Assembly (NCBI RefSeq): GCF_015709515.1 | Contig: NZ_JADNQZ010000057.1 | Span: 124,001-188,000 of the forward strand | Length of the DNA stretch: 64,000 nucleotides | Source of the DNA: Methylocystis sp. H62 | GTDB lineage: Bacteria; Pseudomonadota; Alphaproteobacteria; Rhizobiales; Beijerinckiaceae | Direction of reading: 5' to 3' | In this document: positions 57,548-64,000 of the stretch, piece by piece | How positions within the stretch are numbered: the stretch's first letter is position 1 | Layout of the letters: every line of letters starts with the position of its first letter | Notes under the pieces: model-generated | The model's database searches: none | Seen by the model: only the letters and a program-made list of their open reading frames with translations | Told to the model about the DNA's origin: nothing | Position numbers and translations under genes: made by a program

Positions 57548-58363
57548 ATGTCGGCGTCAAAGGAAATTTCAGCGCATATTCCCTATTTGAGACGTTTTGC
57601 GCGTGCCTTGGTGGGCGATCGCGAGGGTGGCGACGCCTATGTGCTGGCCACTCTCGAAACCGTTGTCGCGGAACCAAGCCGCATCACAGATTCCGATGAC
57701 CTACGCATCGCTGTATATCGCCTGTTCCTTGACGTCTGGGCGGCGTCGCCGATTAACGCCCACACCGACCGCTCCGGCGCGCTGGCGGAAAACGGCCGAC
57801 GCAATCTCGACGCGATTTCGCTGAAGCCGCGAATCGCCTTCTTGCTGCAGGCGCTCGAAGGATTCGATCTCGACCAGATTGGTCAGACTCTAAAGGTTTC
57901 GGAGGTCGAGGCTGGCGCCCTGATCGAGGCGGCAAACGGCGAGATCGCCGACCAGATCGCGACCGACGTGCTGATTATCGAGGACGAGCCCCTGATCGCC
58001 CATGACCTGAGGAGCATCGTTGAGGAGCTGGGACATCGGGTGGTCGGCATGCCGCGCACGCACGCCGAGGCGCTGGCGGCCATCGAAGAAGGCAACCCGG
58101 GACTGATTCTCGCCGATATCCAGCTCGCGGACGGCAGTTCCGGGCTCGACGCCGTAAACGAGATCCTCGTCTCTCTGTCCATCCCGGTGATCTTCGTCAC
58201 CGCCTACCCTGAGCGGTTTTTGACCGGCGAGCCGCCCGAACCGGCCTTTCTGATCGCCAAACCCTTCAATGTCGAAAGCCTGAAGGCCGTCATCAGTCAG
58301 GCGCTGTTTTTCGAACGCCGCGCCGGACGCCGCGAACAAAGCGCGCCGCGGGTCGGCATGTGA
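57548..58363 (+). CDS. phyR: Response regulator PhyR (sigma-like anti-anti-sigma factor)
   Basis: 271 residues. The N-terminal sigma-like domain (residues 1-135) mimics EcfG but does not bind DNA. The C-terminal receiver has Glu145/Asp146 and the phospho-acceptor Asp190 in LILADIQL, with Lys in LIAKPF. Phosphorylated PhyR binds NepR and frees EcfG. It is divergent from nepR-ecfG in the usual arrangement. The sensor kinase is not in this window. Confidence 0.95.
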   Translation: MSASKEISAHIPYLRRFARALVGDREGGDAYVLATLETVVAEPSRITDSDDLRIAVYRLFLDVWAASPINAHTDRSGALAENGRRNLDAISLKPRIAFLLQALEGFDLDQIGQTLKVSEVEAGALIEAANGEIADQIATDVLIIEDEPLIAHDLRSIVEELGHRVVGMPRTHAEALAAIEEGNPGLILADIQLADGSSGLDAVNEILVSLSIPVIFVTAYPERFLTGEPPEPAFLIAKPFNVESLKAVISQALFFERRAGRREQSAPRVGM

Positions 58364-58520
58364 GTTTCTGATCCTGTTGCAAACATTAGTTTTTTGCGCC
58401 CGCGCCACCCCCGACGGAAGGATCCTTCGGGACTGCGAAGATAAATCGCCGCCTCCCAGAAACATTGGCCGACCCGGCGAGTTATAGCCGAAGGTGCTGG
58501 GAAACCACGAGAGGCGGCCC

Positions 58521-58799
58521 ATGGAGGAGAATAAAAAATCCAGTCGCGGTTTTGCGTCAATGGATCCCGAAAAGCAGCGGGCCATCGCACGCAAGGGCGG
58601 CCAGAGCGTTCCTGACGAGAAACGAAGTTTCTCGCAGAACCCCGATCTCGCGGCCCGGGCAGGGCGCAAGGGCGGTCAAAGCGTGAATCCGGCCAAGCGG
58701 AGCTTCTCGCGCGATCATGCGCTCGCTTCGGAAGCCGGCCGCAAGGGCGGACACGCCTCGCATGGAGGCGGCGCCCAAAAACGCAGCGCGCCGCTCTAA
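58521..58799 (+). CDS. KGG-repeat stress-induced protein
   Basis: About 92 residues, very hydrophilic and basic. It has three GG-bearing repeats of the type AIARKGGQSV, AGRKGGQSV and AGRKGGHAS, spaced by about 25 residues with SFS segments between. This is the stress-induced YciG/con-10 family. It stands next to phyR and fits the general stress regulon, but no EcfG promoter was found upstream. The start ATG follows GAGAGGCGG. Confidence 0.88.
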   Translation: MEENKKSSRGFASMDPEKQRAIARKGGQSVPDEKRSFSQNPDLAARAGRKGGQSVNPAKRSFSRDHALASEAGRKGGHASHGGGAQKRSAPL

Positions 58800-58811
58800 G
58801 GAGCGGCGCAA

Positions 58812-59276
58812 CTATGCCGCAAACGGCTTCGAGCGCTGCGCGATCAGCGAATACAGCGCGTCGTCGTCGCGCGTCCCGCGTATCGTCGCCACGAGGCCTT
58901 GCTCCCTTAACATGCGGGCCGCGCAGGCAAGCGCCTTGAGATGGTCAGCGCCCGAACTCTCGGGCGTGAGTATCATGAAAACGAGATCGACCGGCGCGCC
59001 GTCTAGAGAGCCGAAGTCGACCGGACGGTCAAGCCGGCCGAAGACCCCGTAAATCCCCTTCAATTTCGCAAGCTTGCCGTGTGGAATGGCGATGCCTTCG
59101 CCAATTCCCGTCGAGCCCAGCCGCTCGCGGTGAAGAAGCGCATCGAAGATCTCACGCGCGGGAAGCCCGCAAATTTTCGCAGCCTTCTCGCTGAGTTCCT
59201 GGAGAAGGTGCTTCTTCGTCGTCGCCTTCAGCGAGGCGCAAACCGAATCGGGCGAAACCAAGTCCGTTGGCCGCAT
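58812..59276 (-). CDS. ptsN: Nitrogen-regulatory phosphotransferase EIIA-Ntr
   Basis: 154 residues, EIIA fold with the phosphorylated His66 in GIAIPHGKL. It regulates nitrogen, potassium and stress pathways without sugar transport. It is the last of the lptB-rpoN-hpf-ptsN group on the minus strand, the common order in Proteobacteria. Confidence 0.95.
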   Translation of the reverse strand: MRPTDLVSPDSVCASLKATTKKHLLQELSEKAAKICGLPAREIFDALLHRERLGSTGIGEGIAIPHGKLAKLKGIYGVFGRLDRPVDFGSLDGAPVDLVFMILTPESSGADHLKALACAARMLREQGLVATIRGTRDDDALYSLIAQRSKPFAA

Positions 59277-59443
59277 GCGACGTTCATCCTGCTTCTCATG
59301 GGAGGTCTAGGGCCGAGGAAGGCTCCGACCATCCTTGAAATTTCAACGTCTCGCTATTTTCGCCAAAACCCGAAGGACGTGGGAAAATGGCAAGATACGT
59401 GCCGAGAAGGCCGTTATTATGGCCGTCCCACGACGTTTTGCCG

Positions 59444-60037
59444 TCAGCGCGCATCGCCTTCCGACTCGGGGGTGTCGATCCAGCCGATATTCTCGTCGCC
59501 GCGTCGATAGACGACATTCACACGGCCGGTGTTGGCGTGCCGGAACACCACGACCGGCGCGCCAGTGAGGTCGAGGTCGAGCACCGCCGCCGAAACCGAC
59601 AGCCGGCGCAACTGCGTGGTGGATTCGGCGATGATCGCGGGGCTGAACTCCGCCGATGCCTCATTTTCCTGATCGGGCGCCTCAAGCACGTGATAGGCGA
59701 CGACCTCGGCCTGCGCGCCGTCTCCCGCGCCGTGGCCGTGCTCGTGATGGCTCTTGAGCCTGCTCTTGTAGCGGCGCAGGCGCTTTTCGATGCGTTCCGC
59801 CGCCTGATCGAACGAGGCGTAAGGCTCCTGCGCCCGGCCGTCAGCCTGAAGCACGATTCCTGAGGCGAGATGCAGGCTGCAGTCGGCCCGAAAGCCCGAG
59901 CCCTCCGGCGAGATGGTGACGTGGCCGCTGACTCGGCCGTCAAAATATTTCGCCGCGGCCGTCTCCAGCCTCTGCGTCACATGAGCCCGAAGCGCTTCGC
60001 CAATGTTGATGTTCTTGCCGGAAACCCTAAGAGACAT
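59444..60037 (-). CDS. hpf: Long-form ribosome hibernation promoting factor
   Basis: 197 residues. The N-terminal sigma-54 modulation/HPF domain (residues 1-105) has RVSGKNINIGEALRAHV. A His-rich linker (HHEHGHG) leads to the C-terminal dimerisation domain (RRGDENIGWIDTPE). Long HPF pairs ribosomes into 100S particles in stationary phase. Between ptsN and rpoN. Confidence 0.92.
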   Translation of the reverse strand: MSLRVSGKNINIGEALRAHVTQRLETAAAKYFDGRVSGHVTISPEGSGFRADCSLHLASGIVLQADGRAQEPYASFDQAAERIEKRLRRYKSRLKSHHEHGHGAGDGAQAEVVAYHVLEAPDQENEASAEFSPAIIAESTTQLRRLSVSAAVLDLDLTGAPVVVFRHANTGRVNVVYRRGDENIGWIDTPESEGDAR

Positions 60038-60289
60038 TTTGCAATCCGAACTTTCGTTGTGAGCGAAGTTTCGGCCGCGGAAAGGGCCAGCCGCGCGCCT
60101 GCCGCGCCGCCGTCAGACCAACCGCCCAATGCGCCCCATCCGCCCTGGAACTCCGCCTGAGGGGTCGGCGAATCGCCCGCCATCTAGCCAGACAGCGGAA
60201 ATTCCGCGCAGCGTTAGAAGCCTCGGCGTGCGAAGTCAATGGAGTCTTCACTCCGGGCGAAGCTTCAAGCCGAGGACGACATAGGACAA

Positions 60290-61855
60290 TTAATGGGCTG
60301 TCATGCGCGCCTGCGCAAGCTTGGCGCGGCGTCGATCGACCGAGGATGGAATGCGCAAACTGTCGCGGTATTTCGCGACCGTGCGCCGGGCGATTTCGAT
60401 GTCGTTCGCCTTCAGCCGTTCGACGATTGCGTCGTCCGACAGGATGCCGTCGGGCGTTTCCCGATCAATCATCTGCTTGATGCGAAAGCGCACCGCCTCG
60501 GCCGAATGCGCGGCGGCGCCGCTCGTCGTGGCGATCGACGCGGAGAAGAAATATTTGAGCTCGAAGACGCCGCGCGGCGTCATCATGTATTTGTTCGACG
60601 TCACTCGCGAGACCGTCGACTCATGCATGCCGATCGCATCGGCGACCGTGCGCAGATTCAGCGGACGCAGATGTTCGACGCCATGCGTGAGAAAGGCGTC
60701 CTGCAATCGCACGATTTCAGAAGCGACGCGGAGAATAGTGCGGGCCCTCTGCTCGAGACTCTTGGTCAACCAATTGGCGTTCTGCAGGCAGCTCGAAATG
60801 AAGCTTTTGTCGGCGGGGCCGGTGGCGACGGCGCTGACTTGCGCCGCATAACTATGATTGACCAAGACGCGGGGCAGCGCGTCGGCGTTGAGCTCCACAT
60901 GCCAGGCGCCGTCCGCGGCGGCGCGAACAATGACGTCGGCGACGAGCGGCTGAATTGGGGCGCCGCCGAACGCTCGGCCGGGCTTGGGCTCCAGCCGACG
61001 CAGCTCCGCCGCCATGTCGGCGATATCTTCGTCGTCGACGCCGCACAGCTTGGCGAGTTGCGCAAAATCGCGGCGCGCGACGAGCGGGAGATTGGCCACG
61101 AACGCTTGCATCGCCGGATCGTAGCGGTCGCGCTCCTTGAGCTGGATCGCGAGGCACTCCGCGAGATCGCGCGCGCCGACGCCGGAAGGGTCGAAGGTCT
61201 GGATCGTCGCCAGAATGTGCTCGGCCTCCGCCCTGTCCGCCTCGAGACGCGCGGCGATCTCGCCAAGCTCCTCTCGCAGATAACCGCTCTCATCGATCGC
61301 ATCGATGATCGATTGGCCGATGATCCTGTGACGCGGATCGGGGCAGGCGAGCGCCAGCTGTTCGGCGAGATGCTCGTGGAGGCTCTGCCGATCGGCGACA
61401 TAAGCTTCGAGATTGGGCGCTTCCCCGTCAGCCGGCCCACCGCCAGCGGCCCCGGTCCAGGAGGTCGCCGAAAGACCGGCGCCGTCAGGGGCCTCATCCC
61501 GCGCCCGCTCCCCGATCGAAGGACCCTCGGGCTCAAAAGCGTTGCTCATGTCGGCGCCGAGATCGGCGGAGAGCGTCGCCGAGTCGACGGCGAGATCTTG
61601 CTGCGCCCAGTCGCCCTCCTGCGGCCCTTCAAAGGGCTCCGCCGCGCTCGGCTCCGCGCCCTGGGAAGGATCGGCCGCGTCGACGCCGCCATCGCCGTCC
61701 TGCGCTTCGAGCAGCGGATTGCGCTCGAGCTCGTCGTGCAAAAAGGCGGCAAGCTCCAAATTGGAAAACTGCAGCAGCTTGATCGCCTGGAGCAGCTGCG
61801 GCGTCATCACCAGGGCTTGGCCCTGACGCATCATCAATTTGGTGGAAATCGCCAT
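60290..61855 (-). CDS. rpoN: RNA polymerase sigma-54 factor
   Basis: About 521 residues. The Gln-rich region I (LVMTPQLLQAIKLLQFSNLEL) binds activators. Region II is acidic. The core-binding region is followed by the DNA-binding part, with the RpoN box ARRTVAKYRD at residues 489-498. The ATG at 61855 is chosen because the longer frame adds an Arg-rich stretch absent from homologues. It serves nitrogen and related activator-dependent promoters. Confidence 0.96.
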   Translation of the reverse strand: MAISTKLMMRQGQALVMTPQLLQAIKLLQFSNLELAAFLHDELERNPLLEAQDGDGGVDAADPSQGAEPSAAEPFEGPQEGDWAQQDLAVDSATLSADLGADMSNAFEPEGPSIGERARDEAPDGAGLSATSWTGAAGGGPADGEAPNLEAYVADRQSLHEHLAEQLALACPDPRHRIIGQSIIDAIDESGYLREELGEIAARLEADRAEAEHILATIQTFDPSGVGARDLAECLAIQLKERDRYDPAMQAFVANLPLVARRDFAQLAKLCGVDDEDIADMAAELRRLEPKPGRAFGGAPIQPLVADVIVRAAADGAWHVELNADALPRVLVNHSYAAQVSAVATGPADKSFISSCLQNANWLTKSLEQRARTILRVASEIVRLQDAFLTHGVEHLRPLNLRTVADAIGMHESTVSRVTSNKYMMTPRGVFELKYFFSASIATTSGAAAHSAEAVRFRIKQMIDRETPDGILSDDAIVERLKANDIEIARRTVAKYRDSLRIPSSVDRRRAKLAQARMTAH

Positions 61856-62083
61856 AGTCGCTCGGCCCACTCGATACGCGATCGGCCGCCGCTCTGCGGC
61901 CCGGTTCTTGCTTATATCACTTCGGCTAAGCGCGCCTAGGGCCAAAAAAGCAGCGCGCGTCGGGGCAAAACGCCTAAGCCTTAATCAACCTTCGTGATCG
62001 TGAACCTGCCCCGATTTCTCAGGGCGAAGACGACCCTGTCGCATCAATGTTGGCTGGGGCGCCGCCGAGCGGCGCCTGTGGCG

Positions 62084-63067
62084 CTACATGCGGAAATCTT
62101 CGCCAAGATAGATGCGTCGAACGTCGGGATTGGCGACGATTTCGTCAGGCGTTCCTTCGGTCAGCACATGGCCGTTGTAGATGATGTAGGCGCGGTCGGT
62201 GAGCCCCAGCGTCTCGCGAACGCTATGATCGGTGATGAGCACGCCAATGCCGCGCGCTTTGAGATGCCGCACGAGATCCTGAATGCCGCCGACCGCGATC
62301 GGGTCAATGCCGGCGAAGGGCTCGTCGAGCAGCATGAAGGAGGGATGCCCGGCGAGCGCGCGGGCGATCTCGCAGCGACGCCGTTCGCCGCCCGATAGCG
62401 CCACGGCGGGCGTGTGGCGCATGCGGGTGAGGCGGAACTCTTCGAGAAGCGCCTCCAGCTCCTCCTCGCGCTTTTTGACGTCGGGCTGGGTGATCTCGAG
62501 CACGGCGCGGATGTTGTCCTCGACCGAGAGGCCCCGGAACACCGACGCCTCCTGCGGCAGATAGCCGATTCCGAGCCGCGCGCGGCGATACATCGGCAGC
62601 GGCGTCACATCATAGCCGTCGAGCGAAATCATGCCCTTGTCGGGCTTCACCAGCCCTGTGATCATATAGAAAACAGTGGTTTTGCCGGCGCCGTTGGGGC
62701 CCAGCAGCCCGACCGCCTCGCCGCGCGCCACATGCAGGCTGACGTCTTCGACGACGCGGCGCGCTTTGTAGGACTTCGCCAGATTATGGATGGAAAGCAG
62801 GCCTTGTCCGTCGAATCCGGCAGGCTCCCGATAGGCGGAGCCGGGCTCGAAGGCCGGCGGCTCAGCTTGTTCGTTTGTCGGCGTGGGTCCCCAGAAGCTT
62901 GCGTCGCGCGCCGCCTCGTCGGAATCGGCGCCTAAGTTTTGAGCGTCACGCCATTGGCCTTCCGCGATGTCGTCGGGCTTTCGCGAGCGCCTCACGCCGT
63001 GAGCGAGCCGCGCCAGCGACTGGCCGGCGGCGCGAAAACGCATGGAAAGGGCGGAAAGATAACTCAA
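62084..63067 (-). CDS. lptB: LPS export ABC transporter ATP-binding protein, with N-terminal extension
   Basis: 327 residues. The ATPase begins near residue 88, with Walker [13 protein letters not shown], the Q-loop [13 protein letters not shown], signature [15 protein letters not shown] and Walker [14 protein letters not shown]. It drives LPS transport with LptFG. The first 87 residues are an acidic/proline-rich extension not found in typical LptB of about 240 residues. Upstream is leuD, so the usual lptA-lptC neighbours are missing here. Confidence 0.92.
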   Translation of the reverse strand: MSYLSALSMRFRAAGQSLARLAHGVRRSRKPDDIAEGQWRDAQNLGADSDEAARDASFWGPTPTNEQAEPPAFEPGSAYREPAGFDGQGLLSIHNLAKSYKARRVVEDVSLHVARGEAVGLLGPNGAGKTTVFYMITGLVKPDKGMISLDGYDVTPLPMYRRARLGIGYLPQEASVFRGLSVEDNIRAVLEITQPDVKKREEELEALLEEFRLTRMRHTPAVALSGGERRRCEIARALAGHPSFMLLDEPFAGIDPIAVGGIQDLVRHLKARGIGVLITDHSVRETLGLTDRAYIIYNGHVLTEGTPDEIVANPDVRRIYLGEDFRM

Positions 63068-63191
63068 GCGCGCCTTGTCCGTCGCTCTGGGCGTCCAGCG
63101 GTTGGAAGCGACGCTCGCCGCCCCGTCGGGGGCGCCAAAGGCCGCTTCGGAAACATTAGCCCGGCGCCGGGTTGCGGCGCCAATGTTGCTG

Positions 63192-63797
63192 TCAGGCCCA
63201 AGGGCGCTTCGCCGCAGCCTGCTTTTCGTAGTCGTCGATCTTTTCGGCTTTTTGGAGGGTCAGACCGATGTCGTCGAGCCCGTTCAGCAGGCAGTGCTTG
63301 CGAAAGGGGTCGATGTCGAATGTGATCACGCCGCCGTCCGGCCCGCGGATCTCCTGCGCCGCGAGGTCGACGGTCAGGGTGGCGTTGGCGCCGCGTTTGG
63401 CGTCGTCCATCAGCCTGTCGAGTTCGGCCTCGCTGACCGCGATCGGCAAAATCCCATTCTTGAAGCAATTGTTATAGAAAATATCGGCGAAGCTCGTCGA
63501 AATGATGCAGCGGAGCCCGAAGTCGAGCAGCGCCCAAGGCGCGTGTTCGCGCGACGAGCCGCAGCCGAAATTGTCGCCGGCGACGAGGATGCGGGCGTTG
63601 CGGTAGGCTGGCTGATTTAAGACGAAATCGGGATTCTCGGAGCCGTCGTCGCGATAGCGCATCTCCGAAAAGAGGCCCTTGCCGAGGCCGGTGCGCTGAA
63701 TGGTTTTGAGATACTGCTTGGGGATGATCATGTCCGTATCGACGTTCATGATCGGCAGCGGTGCGGCGACGCCCGTCAGCGTGGTGAACTTGTCCAT
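63192..63797 (-). CDS. leuD: 3-isopropylmalate dehydratase small subunit
   Basis: 201 residues. Partner of LeuC in leucine biosynthesis. It shows the swivel-domain motifs [26 protein letters not shown] and [17 protein letters not shown]. LeuC is not in this window. It is on the same strand as lptB, 124 bases upstream of it. Confidence 0.96.
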   Translation of the reverse strand: MDKFTTLTGVAAPLPIMNVDTDMIIPKQYLKTIQRTGLGKGLFSEMRYRDDGSENPDFVLNQPAYRNARILVAGDNFGCGSSREHAPWALLDFGLRCIISTSFADIFYNNCFKNGILPIAVSEAELDRLMDDAKRGANATLTVDLAAQEIRGPDGGVITFDIDPFRKHCLLNGLDDIGLTLQKAEKIDDYEKQAAAKRPWA

Positions 63798-63882
63798 GTT
63801 TCTTTCGGTGTGGCGCGAGGAAGTCTAGCGCCCTTTACCAAATCGCCGCAGCGAGGGCAAAGCGCGAAGGGACGCGGGGTCG

Positions 63883-64000
63883 CTAAACCTCGCTCCCCGC
63901 CTCCGCCTTGCCGCCGCGCAGAAGCAGAAAGCCGGCCAGCAACATCGCGGCGCCCCAGATGATGAAGCCCGCGTCATAGATCGGCCACTGGGCGCGATCG
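63883..64000 (-). CDS. C-terminal fragment of a membrane protein (5' end outside window)
   Basis: The last 39 residues are visible: a short polar part (DRAQWPIYDAG), one hydrophobic helix (FIIWGAAMLLAGFLLL) and a charged end. It could be a DUF2243-type membrane protein, but the fragment is too short to decide. The frame is open to the edge and ends in TAG. Confidence 0.55.
   Translation of the reverse strand, partial: DRAQWPIYDAGFIIWGAAMLLAGFLLLRGGKAEAGSEV

Noticed and set aside
58364-58520. An EcfG promoter before the KGG-repeat gene
   Set aside because: No GGAAC-N16/17-CGTT match was found; the nearest GGAAGG lacks a -10 partner at the right distance.
62058-62076. A hairpin GGCGCCGC / GCGGCGCC after lptB as an intrinsic terminator
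   Set aside because: It is stable but has no T tract on the minus strand, so it cannot be called a terminator with confidence.

Overview
The window is GC-rich and densely packed with genes on both strands. It looks like chromosome of an alphaproteobacterium of the order Hyphomicrobiales (Rhizobiales). Signs of this are the PhyR-NepR-EcfG general stress module, an ExoR-like Sel1 protein, a C5-pathway 5-aminolevulinate synthase, a SahR-type regulator leading metF-metH, an rpoN-hpf-ptsN cluster next to lptB, and the palindromic intergenic repeats common in this order. A methylotroph or methanotroph relative is possible, but nothing in the window proves it. No rRNA, tRNA, CRISPR array, prophage or intact insertion sequence was seen.

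Layout. 1-4.3 kb: sahR-metF-metH methionine cycle operon (metH runs off the left edge). 4.8-8.5 kb: acyl-CoA transferase, queD-queE, a small cytochrome c. 8.9-27 kb: a redox and sulfur region with an ExoR-like protein, an MBL-fold persulfide dioxygenase divergent from a TauE/SafE permease, xth, a cytochrome c'-like protein, an HMA-SafE-cupredoxin-LysM fusion, cytochrome bd (cydP-A-B-X), sulfide:quinone oxidoreductase, a Crp/Fnr regulator, a SqrR/BigR-like ArsR regulator with a DUF2892 protein, a HiPIP-like protein, an operon of RND pump, AhpD-like protein and rhodanese, and carbonic anhydrase. 27-44.4 kb: mostly housekeeping (tadA, rluB, rsmD, mutS, maeB, ugd, hemA, cobalamin adenosyltransferase), plus a small-membrane-protein cluster. 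44.5-50 kb: a secreted Gly/Tyr-rich protein, a DUF2182/DUF1326 pair, SDR, methyltransferase and LysR. 49.4-53.1 kb: a cobalamin-riboswitch operon with BtuB. 53.3-64 kb: M20 peptidase, fumC, the general stress module, a KGG-repeat protein, ptsN-hpf-rpoN-lptB and leuD.

Main reading. Four intergenic sites fit one motif, ATTA/ATTC/ATAA-N8-TAAT/GAAT, close to the ATTC-N8-GAAT element known for the persulfide sensor SqrR. They lie before the sqrR-like gene itself, before the HiPIP-like gene, before the RND/AhpD-like/rhodanese operon (inside a perfect 10-bp inverted repeat), and between the persulfide dioxygenase and TauE/SafE genes. This suggests one reactive-sulfur regulon that links sulfide oxidation (SQR feeding a sulfide-tolerant bd oxidase), persulfide removal and a dedicated RND efflux pump. 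The coupling to an RND pump is the least expected part.

Two perfect GGAAC-N16-CGTT EcfG-type promoters are present, one before nepR-ecfG and one before the secreted Gly/Tyr-rich protein. All assignments come from reading the sequence; no database search was run.
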